Shown here piece by piece: positions 8,858 to 18,958 of a DNA stretch of 26,643 bases. A program made the translations under genes and the position numbers. The DNA comes from Sphaeroforma sirkka (taxonomy: Eukaryota > Opisthokonta > Ichthyosporea > Ichthyophonida). Where the stretch lies: NCBI GenBank assembly GCA_001586965.3, contig LUCW03000756.1:1-26643 (forward strand), in the 5' to 3' direction. A model generated the notes under the pieces. It had not been told where the DNA came from, searched no databases, and saw only the letters and a program-made list of their open reading frames with translations. Within the stretch, counting starts at the first letter, position 1; each line of letters starts with the position of its first letter.

Positions 8858-11800
8858 GTGACATTCTCGTGTATTATGTCAATCTAAATTCTCTAATGAA
8901 TGTAGCTAAACAATACGAAATAATACGCTCACTTTGCAGTCAATGCGATGCCCTGTGTTTAGTAGAGACCTGGGGTTATACCGATCGTTTGAATGCTGTG
9001 TGTAATAATACTAATACAAATCTGATCTACGCCTCACCGCCTTCGGCCAGTGCTCATCGCGGGGGCAGAAATAACGGTGTTGCCGTGATTAGTAGACACA
9101 ATGCATATCAATTTAGATTGCACGCTTTTAGTCAATATTTCGTGGCTTTCACGTTTCGCGCAGTGACTGTTGCTTGTGTATATTTGGCGCCATCCCTAGG
9201 GATGATATGTATATAATGTGCTATTATCTCTGAATTGCAAACCACACGTGTTGTGTGGCGACATGAATTTTCGTGATATCGAATATGGCGACGATAAAAT
9301 CATTTCTCCTGCGCGCAGAGAATCGATCGAATTCTACACACGACTACATAGGCTAGATCATGTACTCCCATCGCAATCTGGGAATATACGGGTCGATCAC
9401 GTATATGCACAAGCACGCACAAAGACATCACTATCTCTTATACGTTGTAAAGATATCGGGCTCAGGACAGATCACGAGTGGGTATTTGCAATACAAATTG
9501 AATCACCAGATACTCAGACAGTACACACTAAACCTGCAGACATAGAATGTATGCCATCTCAGGGCTACAACAGATATCGCATTCGAACCTATAACTGCAA
9601 AAAAAAAATGTGCGCTATACACGTACATTTTGCGCCAGAATTCGGGTGTTTGCTAAGACATGGATCAAACGAGTTCAGAACTCAGATCAGAATGATATCA
9701 AAATCATATACGACTCTATAATCAATCAGTTTTGGAAACGAGCACAAGGCTGTTTCTACGGTTACTTCTTAGAAAGTAATCCTCATAGATCATGCACACC
9801 CCTCCGCTCCACAGAACGAGAGTACCCAATGATGCTATAGTCAGGTTGTTCTCTAAACAGCGAAAATCTAGAACAAGACAACCCACTATACCAAATACCA
9901 CAGAACCAACTGCACATATTATTAGTTCGTTTTTAGAAAAGTTATTCAACAGAGATGCCTTCTACAAGATACCAGAGAAAACACACTCAGAATTTATCCC
10001 GATAGACCATGATGTTTTCACTACAGGAAATATTATGGATGCAATTTTGAGATACGATAGTCGAAAAGGCTCAGGCCCGGATGGCATACATATCGATCTC
10101 TTAAAAGCTGCAATAGAACCGTACCCTAGAGGCCACAAAGACCAGGGAAACCCAATCCCAAATCGCCAATTCTCAAGGTGTTGCACCTGTTATTCACTAA
10201 GATACTTCACACGGGAGAGATACCTGATGCATGGCTATGCACTCTTATAGTACCTATCCCTAAGATTGATATACCGTTAGGTCCAGAGCAATTCCGACCT
10301 ATAACGCTCACCCAGATATTAAGACGCATCTTCCAAATCGTGTTGCTCAGTCATATTAACAAATTAGATGCATTTAAAACACACAAAAGACAAGGTGGAT
10401 TCAAATCCGGCTATTCTTGCTTTACACACGCACTGACATTACACGAATATATAAACCAGGCCAATCCTACAGATGCACCTACACATCAGATATTCCTAGA
10501 CATTAAGAAAGCATACGATTCTGTGCGATTGGACAGGTTGTGGCGTTTACTACACAATAGACATGTACCCACACAACTCATCAGTTTGTTCAAAAATATG
10601 TATCTCAATGTGACTTCGCGCGTTACGTACCAGCAAGTGTTGGGTCCAAAATTTCGCTCGAAAGAATGGATTGACCCAGGGCGACCCAATAGCCCCTACA
10701 TTATTTAATATATATATAGACCCACTTTTAGACAGTCTCGAGAAAGTTGACCCCAATGGGTTTCTCGGTTGGGTAGATGACATGTCACTATACAATCGAA
10801 ACACCCTGAAACTACAGCAGTGTCTTAATCTCGCAGCCGTGTGGGGCAGACGTTCTGGTGTTGAGTTCCACCCACTAAAGTCACTATACATAGCACCAGA
10901 AAACCCAAAGGACCGATTTACATTTGTGCTCGATCAATGTAGTATACAATCCACTAAGACTGCACGATACCTTGGGTTTCCAATGAGCCCAAAAGGAATC
11001 AATATAGTAGAGATGCTTGCAAATAGAACCACCACGCTCAATAATGCAATAACCGATAGCGGTCCTTTCGGCTTTCGAGCTGGGGATCACTTGCACCCGC
11101 ATAACAAGCTGATGATTTTTCGAGTGTTTATACTCTCCAAAATCACTTATGGACTCTGTTTTATCCCTTTAGCCGATAAATCACTCACTGAAGTGATAGA
11201 CAAACAGTTATTCCAACTAAACTTTGTGCTCCATCGTGCTGTAGGGATATATTACATCCACAGCGGCACAGAAAGACCCGCCTAAGAGTTTCACACCTAC
11301 TATGCGTAATTCGATCAAATTTTGTGGCTTGCTTGATGCTCAGGCACTGTGTGAGTGGCAATGTGTAAGTTTAATCAATCATATTAGTAGAATGTCAATC
11401 AGAAATCCACTGCAAGACTATATGAACAAACGCAAATCCGTTTTCACCCCGATGGGACTCACCATGCTCGCTCGCGAGAACATCTATTTTTATCCATATT
11501 ATAAACTATACAGACAATTGAAGATTTTCTATATACCAAAAGAACCCAAACAAGGAAGAAGGTGCGCTACACCGCGAGGCAGCACGCGAGCTGAGATTTC
11601 GGCTCATCTACCCCGGCGAAGAAGAACGCTACCGATTCGACACACCGCTGGAACATCACAGCTTCAGCAGTCTTCTCTTCCGAGTTCCGACGATCTTCCT
11701 GTTCTACATATTACACAGGTTCTGTTTCACGCTAGAAAAGACCCCGGCAGGTCTCGCATGCATCGGCTGTAGCGCTAGAAAGTTCACTCCACACACTTTA

Positions 11801-12429
11801 CATGTCCCTTCGTGTTAGAGTTTGTGTCAAAACTGATCGCACCACAGAAAGGCGTAGTAGTTAATAAGACACTGCTAGATGCACTTAGTAGTCGCAAGCG
11901 CTATACAGACATGCTAACGATTCACGATCAACTAGTATATATACACAAGGGACCGATAGAACCAAACATACTCATAGAAAAGTGTTTCCAGTGCCGCGTT
12001 TCATGACTACTGTAGTTCATACGTTACGTGTAAATGGTGCACACCCAGGCAATGAATTTATATGGCCATCACTGGCTAGTATAGATCGTGGCCAGCAACC
12101 CAATAGAGTACTGTGGATTGATAATCCGCAAATAGATTTCAATACGCTTCACCAGAGGCAGCAGCGTACATAATCACACCACAGTATTGGAAACGCACAC
12201 TACCCAACCACCACATTCACCCCTGTTCGATATAGATCAGGATTTAGAAAACAACATCCCAATAGATATCACTCTCTCCTATATCACTAGCAGTCTAGAT
12301 CCACCTGGTCTTACCAAGTGTTGGCAAATATGCCTACGACAGATTTGCATTGACTTGAAGCTGAATAGCAATTATATCAACAAACATCCTGCGATGAAAC
12401 GCCCACCTCCTAGAACACATCCGCCCTAA
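8854..12429 (+). pseudogene. LINE ORF2 of copy 2: APE endonuclease plus reverse transcriptase, frameshifted
   Basis: ORF2 nicks the target and copies the element RNA there. It starts at ATG 8854 inside the ORF1 stop (ATGA). The endonuclease shows VNLNSL, VETW, NNGVAVISRH, VYLAPS, CGDMN, RVDHVYA and TDHEW. The RT shows GSGPDG near 10075, LDIKKAYDSV near 10495, QGDPIAPTLFN near 10675 and WVDDMSLY near 10770. The frame is interrupted by small indels near 9204, 9602, 9816, 10150, 10655, 11246 and in the post-RT region. Most differ from copy 4 and fall in homopolymers. The stop is TAA 12427-12429. All catalytic motifs are present, so an intact parent is easily imagined, and some breaks may be sequencing errors. 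Confidence 0.85.
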
Positions 12430-12485
12430 GCGCCTACCGGCAGACACAGCTGCAAATCGCAACCCGGTGATGCGGTAGTGAGTCC

Positions 12486-12511
12486 GAGACAGTAGTGCCG
12501 CTACTGGTCTC
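12486..12511 (+). promoter_or_regulatory. 3' UTR stem-loop, copy 2
   Basis: Same ten-pair hairpin (GAGACAGTAG / CTACTGGTCTC, loop TGCCG, one bulge), 57 nt after the ORF2 stop. A second small stem, ACCTG/CAGGT around a GC-rich loop, follows at 12736-12755 near the 3' end. By analogy with other LINEs, such 3' UTR structure may be what RT recognises. That is inference. Confidence 0.6.
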
Positions 12512-12810
12512 TCTCTCATATTCAGTAATACGAAATGCAAATCGGTCATAGTATATTCTCAGCACTTGTTTCCAACCAGTTAGGATTTACAAACTACTAC
12601 TAAAACAACCCATAGAACTACATACCCAAAGAAACCAAGCCACATAGCAAACTAAACGCAGCGCAACAACTCAGCCATTAGACAGTTCAGTTAGCCTCTA
12701 CCTGAGAAAACAGGGATTAAGGCACAAACTGCGACACCTGCCGGCCGCCACAGGTCTTCGGACACAAGCCATTGTATATAGCAATAGCGTGTAAACAAAT
12801 AAAGGTACCT

Positions 12811-12962
12811 ACCCTAAACCCTAAACCTAAAAAAAAAACCCTAAAACCCTAAAACCCTAAAAAAACCTAAAACCTAAAAAAAACCCTAAACCCTCCCTAA
12901 AACCCTTAAACCCTAAAACCCTAAAACCCTAAAAAAACCTAAACCCTAAAAAACCCTAAAAC
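12811..12962 (+). repeat. Interstitial telomeric tract between copies 2 and 3
   Basis: About 150 bases of CCCTAAA, CCCTAAAA and CCTAAA units with irregular A-runs of up to ten, one CCCTCCCTAAAA and one CCCTTAAA. It is the longest unambiguous CCCTAAA stretch in the window and defines the telomere type. It starts right after the GGTACCT end of copy 2 and ends at the truncated 5' edge of copy 3. The A-run expansions may be decay or homopolymer error. Confidence 0.9.
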
Positions 12963-13592
12963 CACTACCCAACCACCACATTCACCCCTGTTCGATATAG
13001 ATCAGGCTTTAGAAAACAACATCCCAATAGATATCACTCTCTCCTATATCACTAGCAGTCTTTTCTAGATCCACCTGATTTTTTACCAAGTGTTGGCAAA
13101 TATTTCTACGACAGATTTGCATTGACTTGAAGCTGAATAGCAATTATATCAACAAACATCCTGCGATGAAACGCCCACCTCCTAGAACACATCCGCCCTA
13201 AGCGCCTACCGGCAGACACAGCTGCAAATCGCAACCCGGTGATGCGGTAGTGAGTCCGAGACAGTAGTGCCGCTACTGGTCTCTCTCTCATATTCAGTAA
13301 TACAAAATGCAAATCGGTCATAGTATATTCTCAGCTCTTGTTTCCAACCAGTTAGGATTTACAAACTACTACTAAAACAACCCATAGAACTACATACCCA
13401 AAGAAACCAAGCCACATAGCAAACTAAACGCAGCGCAACAACTTGATTAGACAGTTCTGTTAGCTCTACCTATGAGAAAACAGGGATTAAGGCACAAACT
13501 GCGACACCTGCCGGCCGCCACAGGTCTTCGGACACAAACCATTGTATATAGCAATAGCATATGTAATTTCTTGTAAACAAATAAAGGTACCT
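12963..13592 (+). mobile_element. LINE copy 3, 3' fragment only
   Basis: A severely 5'-truncated copy that begins inside the last ~80 codons of ORF2 at ACTACCCAACC, directly after CCCTAAA. It carries the ORF2 stop at 13199-13201, the 3' UTR hairpin, and the terminal AATAAAGGTACCT at 13580-13592. It differs from its neighbours by small insertions (TTTT near 13062, TT near 13081) and an extra ATATGTAATTTCTT-type segment near 13559. This suggests an older or noisier copy. It has no coding capacity of its own. Confidence 0.85.
13258..13283 (+). promoter_or_regulatory. 3' UTR stem-loop, copy 3
   Basis: Same hairpin as in copies 0, 1, 2 and 4 (GAGACAGTAG / CTACTGGTCTC around TGCCG), unchanged even in this short fragment. 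Confidence 0.6.
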
Positions 13593-13607
13593 AAAACCCT
13601 AAACCCT
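13591..13607 (+). repeat. Short telomeric tract between copies 3 and 4
   Basis: Only CTAAAACCCTAAACCCT separates the GGTACCT end of copy 3 from the first 22-bp monomer of copy 4. About two telomeric units are left at this junction. Confidence 0.85.
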
Positions 13608-13794
13608 ATTTCACTTTTGAAATTTATATATTTCACTTTTGAAATTTATATATTTCACTTTTTGAAATTTATATATTTCACTTTTTGAAATTTATATATT
13701 TCACTTTTGAAATTTATATATTTCACTTTTGAAATTTATATATTTCACTTTTGAAATTTATATATTTCACTTTTGAAATTTATATATTTCAAGC
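13608..13794 (+). repeat. 5' UTR tandem monomers of copy 4, eight 22-bp units
   Basis: Eight tandem units with core TTTTGAAATTTATATATTTC, 22 nt long, two of them with one extra T in the T-run. Each holds the inverted pair GAAAT...ATTTC around TTATAT. They lie at the extreme 5' end of the element and are nearly identical, which suggests recent homogenisation. Tandem 5' monomers act as promoter modules in some LINEs (mouse L1). That role is only an analogy here. Confidence 0.9.
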
Positions 13795-13913
13795 ACATCT
13801 CAAACCGCTGACACTCGAAATCTCACTTTAGACGTGAACACAACATCAACAGTGCGAAAGTGAACGCCAAACAACAGAAACACCCAAACCCCAAAATCGC
13901 CAGAAAATTTCCC

Positions 13914-13980
13914 ACACCAAGAATTGAACACGTGACCACCACATCAACAAAGTACCGAAATACCACTAGACCACAGCCGG
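13914..13980 (-). promoter_or_regulatory. Antisense tRNA-like element with Pol III A and B boxes, copy 4 leader
   Basis: On the minus strand TGGTCTAGTGG (13973-13963) matches the A-box consensus TRGYNNARNNG at every position, and GTTCAATTC (13929-13921) matches GWTCRANNC at every position. Their starts are 44 nt apart, as in a tRNA gene. The acceptor and T stems do not pair, so this is not a functional tRNA. It looks like a decayed tRNA or SINE-type internal promoter pointing toward the 5' end of the element and the telomere. The element is kept in copy 5. Confidence 0.5.
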
Positions 13981-14026
13981 TTGATTTTGGCCGGCAAAAG
14001 GCGCTAGTCATAAGTTGGACGACGCC

Positions 14027-15302
14027 ATGGCCGGGGCCATACCTCTTACAGGGGGACGATCTAGCAAGCCTGATCCGAGCGACAATAGAAACAGCACTCA
14101 AACCGATCAACGTGAAGATATCTCAACTAGAGGAAAATGTCAATAAGGTACGTACATCTGAGAAAGGCAACACCAAGGTAAGTGGTGAGAAAAGTGTTGA
14201 AGAGCGCCTGAATAGACTTGAGTCTGCTTATAGTCTCTTACAAGAACAGAACAATCAACTCAAAGTAGAGAATGAACAGCTCAAACGCAAACTACACCAA
14301 GCAACCAACACAACAGACACACATACACCTATGCCAACCATGAACACCACTGATTTCCCCAATTTGGGCGAATCACAATCGGACCCGAAGCAAAGGCCTG
14401 GACCGAAATCATTTAAAGAAATGCTCAATCAAACTAGAAGCCCATCCTCTCGTGAGGCACAGGAAGCTCTCTTTAAGCCAAGCAACCCCCCCATCTATTT
14501 GGGATTGTCAGGATCACTGGGAGCTCTCTGCACTATACTTTAACTGCAACACTCACGCTTTAGAGGATGGATCACTTCCAACCAACAAACACCTATCGAA
14601 ATGGCTATGGAACTTTCACTTATTGAAAAAATATCCCCATCTTACACGCTTCGTATCTTTACAAAGATCGAAGCGAGTTGAATTAGTCGTTCCTGCACGC
14701 TTTAGTTCTAAAACCAAACAGATTCTATTAGCACGCGGCTGGCGTACAAACAAAGGCGCCGACCCTATGAATGTGACCAATCCTATCGCAATCAATGGAG
14801 CACGTACTCGTTTAACCACCGCTTATATAAAAGTGCACTAGAACGTGAGAAATGTCCACCCCAGTACCCTAGAGTGCTCGCATACCTGCTCAGTAGAGTA
14901 CCCGACGATCCAACACAGCCTAAATCTAAAGCAAATTCTACAGATTCCGAAACAGCAACCACTAGTTCCAATATAACAAACACACTCGCCATAACTATTA
15001 GTTCGCCCGCAGATATACAAACATCTGCTAGGTCAGAGAGTGATCATATGGAAGTACAATCAGAGATCACTAAATTATCGTCATACCTCAAACGTAAGTG
15101 TCAAAGCGATAGCGATAACGAACGGGCTAGAACTAGACTCGAAGGCAATGATGATGAATCGTTAGATACTCTATCTGAAGATGAATTGGTCGCAGTCTTA
15201 GGAGATGGGTTTAACTCACCACCAATCAGTGATCCAGAAACGAGAAAGGAACTCTCTGACTTTATACAAACCCGTACTGATAGTAAGATGAAATCGCAAT
15301 GA
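14027..15302 (+). pseudogene. LINE ORF1 of copy 4 (~425 aa if intact), frameshifted
   Basis: The start is ATG 14027 (MAGAIPLT). An extra base in TTACAGGGGGACG near 14047 shifts the frame, and coding resumes at GDDLASLIRAT. A coiled coil covers roughly residues 31-91, strongest from 55 on (VEERLNRLES, NNQLKVENEQLKRKL). It is followed by a Thr/Pro-rich linker, TDFPNLGES and RPGPKSFKEML. A further break lies at the C-run near 14487, and TATATAAAAG near 14826 adds two bases relative to copies 2 and 5. The C-terminal third (from 14874) is Ser/Thr/Asp/Glu-rich and ends KMKSQ at TGA 15300-15302. No known RNA-binding fold is evident by eye. Length and position fit a LINE ORF1. Confidence 0.8.
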
Positions 15303-18300
15303 GTGACATTCTCGTGTATTATGTCAATCTAAATTCTCTAATGAATGTAGCTAAACAATACGAAATAATACGCTCACTTTGCAGTCAATGCGATGCCCTG
15401 TGTTTAGTAGAGACCTGGGGTTATACCGATCGTTTGAATGCTGTGTGTAATAATACTAATACAAATCTGATCTACGCCTCACCGCCTTCGGCCAGTGCTC
15501 ATCGCGGGGGCAGAAATAACGGTGTTGCCGTGATTAGTAGACACAATGCATATCAATTTAGATTCCACGCTTTTTTAGTCAATATTTCGTGGCTTTCACG
15601 TTTCGCGCAGTGACTGTTGCTTGTGTATATTTGGCGCCATCCCTAGGGGATGATGTATATAATGTGCTATTATCTCTGAATTGCAAACCACACGTGTTGT
15701 GTGGCGACATGAATTTTCGTGATATCGAATATGGCGACGATAAAATCATTTCTCCTGCGCGCAGAGAATCGATCGAATTCTACACACGACTACATAGGCT
15801 AGATCATGTACTCCCATCGCAATCTGGGAATATACGGGTCGATCACGTATATGCACAAGCACGCACAAAGACATCACTATCTCTTATACGTTGTAAAGAT
15901 ATCGGGCTCAGGACAGATCACGAGTGGGTATTTGCAATACAAATTGAATCACCAGATACTCAGACAGTACACACTAAACCTGCAGACATAGAATGTATGC
16001 CATCTCAGGGCTACAACAGATATCGCATTCGAACCTATAACTGCAAAAATGTGCGCTATACACGTACATTTTGCGCCAGAATTCGGGTGTTTGCTAAGAC
16101 ATGGATCAAACGAGTTCAGAACTCAGATCAGAATGATATCAAAATCATATACGACTCTATAATCAATCAGTTTTGGAAACGAGCACAAGGCTGTTTCTAC
16201 GGTTACTTCTTAGAAAGTAATCCTCATAGATCATGCACACCCCTCCGCTCCACAGAACGAGTACCCAATGATGCTATAGTCAGGTTGTTCTCTAAACAGC
16301 GAAAATCTAGAACAAGACAACCCACTATACCAAATACCACAGAACCAACTGCACATATTATTAGTTCGTTTTTTAGAAAAGTTATTCAACAGAGATGCCT
16401 TCTACAAGATACCAGAGAAAACACACTCAGAATTTATCCCGATAGACCATGATGTTTTCACTACAGGAAATATTATGGATGCAATTTTGAGATACGATAG
16501 TCGAAAAGGCTCAGGCCCGGATGGCATACATATCGATCTCTTAAAAGCTGCAATAGAACCGTACCCTAGAGGCCACAAAGACCAGGGGAAACCCAATCCC
16601 AAATCGCCAATTCTCAAGGTGTTGCACCTGTTATTCACTAAGATACTTCACACGGAGAGATACCTGATGCATGGCTATGCACTCTTATAGTACCTATCCC
16701 TAAGATTGATATACCGTTAGGTCCAGAGCAATTCCGACCTATAACGCTCACCCAGATATTAAGACGCATCTTCCAAATCGTGTTGCTCAGTCATATTAAC
16801 AAATTAGATGCATTTTAAAACACACAAAAGACAAGGTGGATTCAAATCCGGCTATTCTTGCTTTACACACGCACTGACATTACACGAATATATAAACCAG
16901 GCCAATCCTACAGATGCACCTACACATCAGATATTCCTAGACATTAAGAAAGCATACGATTCTGTGCGATTGGACAGGTTGTGGCGTTTACTACACAATA
17001 GACATGTACCCACACAACTCATCAGTTTGTTCAAAAAAATATGTATCTCAATGTGACTTCGCGCGTTACGTACCAGCAAGTGTTGGGTCCAAAATTCACT
17101 CGAAAGAATGGATTGACCCAGGGCGACCCAATAGCCCCTACATTATTTAATATATATATAGACCCACTTTTAGACAGTCTCGAGAAAGTTGACCCCAATG
17201 GGTTTCTCGGTTGGGTAGATGACATGTCACTATACAATCGAAACACCCTGAAACTACAGCAGTGTCTTAATCTCGCAGCCGTGTGGGGCAGACGTTCTGG
17301 TGTTGAGTTCCACCCACTAAAGTCACTATACATAGCACCAGAAACCCAAAGGACCGATTTACATTTGTGCTCGATCAATGTAGTATACAATCCACTAAGA
17401 CTGCACGATACCTTGGGTTTCCAATGAGCCCAAAAGGAATCAATATAGTAGAGATGCTTGCAAATAGAACCACCACGCTCAGTAATGCAATAACCGATAG
17501 CGGTCCTTTCGGCTTTCGAGCTGGGGATCACTTGCACCCGCATAACAAGCTGATGATTTTTCGAGTGTTTATACTCTCCAAAATCACTTATGGACTCTGT
17601 TTTATCCCTTTAGCCGATAAATCACTCACTGAAGTGATAGACAAACAGTTGTTCCAACTCAATTTTGTGCTCCATCGTGCCTGTAGGGTATATTACATCC
17701 ACAGCGGCACAGAAAGACCCGCCTAAGAGTTTCACACCTACTATGCGTAATTCGATCAAATTTTGTGGCTTGCTTGATGCTCAGGCACTGTGTGAGTGGC
17801 AATGTGTATGTTTAATCAATCATATTAGTAGAATGTCAATCAGAAATCCACTGCAAGACTATATGAACAAACGCAAATCCGTTTTCACCCCGATGGGACT
17901 CACCATGCTCGCTCGCGAGAACATCTATTTTATCCATATTATAAACTATACAGACAATTGAAGATTTTCTATACCCAAAAAGAACCCAAACAAGGAAGAA
18001 GGTGCGCTACACCGCGAGGCAGCACGCGAGCTGAGATTTCGGCTCATCTACCCCGGCGAAGAAGAACGCTACCGATTCGACACACCGCTGGAACATCACA
18101 GCTTCAGCAGTCTTCTCTTCCGAGTTCCGACGATCTTCCTGTTCTACATATTACACAGGTTCTGTTTCACGCTAGAAAAGACCCCGGCAGGTCTCGCATG
18201 CATCGGCTGTAGCGCTAGAAAGTTCACTCCACACACTTTACATGTCCCTTCGTGTTAGAGTTTGTGTCAAAACTGATCGCACCACAGAAAGGCGTAGTAG

Positions 18301-18876
18301 TTAATAAGACACTGCTAGATGCACTTAGTAGTCGCAAGCGCTATACAGACATGCTAACGATTCACGATCAACTAGTGTATATACACAAGGGACCGATAGA
18401 ACCAAACATACTCATAGAAAAGTGTGTTTCCAGTGCCGCGTTTCATGACTACTGTAGTTCATACGTTACGTGTAAATGGTGCACACCCAGGCAATGAATT
18501 TATATGGCCATCACTGGCTAGTATAGATCGTGGCCAGCAACCCAATAGAGTACTGTGGATTGATAATCCGCAAATAGATTTCAATACGCTTCACCCAGAG
18601 GCAGCAGCGTACATAATCACACCACAGTATTGGAAACGCACACTACCCAACCACCACATTCACCCCCCCTGTTCGATATAGATCAGGATTTTAGAAAACA
18701 ACATCCCAATAGATATCACTCTCTCCTATATCACTAGCAGTCTAGATCCACCTGATTTTACCAAGTGTTGGCAAATATGCCTACGACAGATTTGCATTGA
18801 CTTGAAGCTGAATAGCAATTATATCAACAAACATCCTGCGATGAAACGCCCACCTCCTAGAACACATCCGCCCTAA
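15299..18876 (+). pseudogene. LINE ORF2 of copy 4 (~1190 aa if intact): endonuclease, RT, Cys/His cluster, C-terminal domain
   Basis: The ATG at 15299 overlaps the ORF1 TGA. The endonuclease occupies residues ~1-220. The RT spans ~400-730, with GSGPDG near 16510, LDIKKAYDSV near 16940, TQGDPIAPT near 17113 and WVDD near 17212, which has Trp-Val where many LINEs have Phe/Tyr-Ala before DD. A ~70-residue stretch such as REAARELRFRLIYPGEEERY follows, read in the frame starting near 17995. Then comes a Cys/His cluster near 18200-18245 (CIGC ... THFTC across a frame change), then ~200 residues I do not recognise. Breaks occur near 15573 (T6 versus T4), 16654, 16815, 17036, 17343, 17682, 17930, 18422 and 18664, mostly homopolymers. 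The stop is TAA 18874-18876. Confidence 0.88.
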
Positions 18877-18932
18877 GCGCCTACCGGCAGACACAGCTGC
18901 AAATCGCAACCCGGTGATGCGGTAGTGAGTCC

Positions 18933-18958
18933 GAGACAGTAGTGCCGCTACTGGTCTC
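18933..18958 (+). promoter_or_regulatory. 3' UTR stem-loop, copy 4
   Basis: Hairpin identical to the other copies, 57 nt after the stop. Farther down, at 19190-19223, the 17-nt unit GGCCGCCACAGGTCTTC is tandemly duplicated. The duplication is absent in the other copies and doubles the 3' arm of the small ACCTG/CAGGT stem. Confidence 0.6.

Larger units (their letters stand above)
7513..12810 (+). mobile_element. LINE copy 2, nearly full length, lacking the 5' UTR repeats
   Basis: The element starts about 25 bases upstream of the ORF1 ATG, immediately after telomeric repeats. The 22-bp monomers and tRNA-like region of copies 4 and 5 are absent. It holds ORF1 (7541-8857), ORF2 (8854-12429) and a 3' UTR ending AATAAAGGTACCT at 12798-12810, followed by telomeric repeats. 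Substitution differences from copy 4 are few. Most differences are homopolymer indels, such as A9 versus A5 near 9600. Two local differences lie in ORF1, an extra ~20 bases near 7660 and a replaced segment near 7790. Confidence 0.9.

Noticed and set aside
10300..11200. An LTR retrotransposon or telomerase origin for the RT
   Set aside because: No LTRs, protease or integrase. APE endonuclease upstream, GPDG and QGDP motifs and a two-ORF layout fit a LINE. No telomerase-specific motif was seen.
13608..13794. 22-bp direct repeats considered as a CRISPR array
   Set aside because: The units are contiguous with no spacers and belong to the 5' end of a LINE in a eukaryotic telomeric context.
13914..13980. 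A genuine tRNA gene on the minus strand
   Set aside because: A and B boxes fit, but the acceptor, D and T stems do not pair, so only a tRNA-like promoter is claimed.
14149..14182. Strong 5' splice-site-like motifs AAGGTACGTA and AAGGTAAGT inside ORF1
   Set aside because: The coding frame continues through both in copy 5 (NKVRTSEKGNTKVSGEK). There is no evidence of an intron.
14838..15020. Antisense 60-aa frame over ORF1 (also at 8394-8576 and 20561-20743)
   Set aside because: Shadow of the ORF1 coding strand, duplicated with the element.
15806..15991. 61-aa frame inside the endonuclease region, repeated in copies 2, 4 and 5
   Set aside because: Alternative-frame shadow. The endonuclease frame has all catalytic motifs here.
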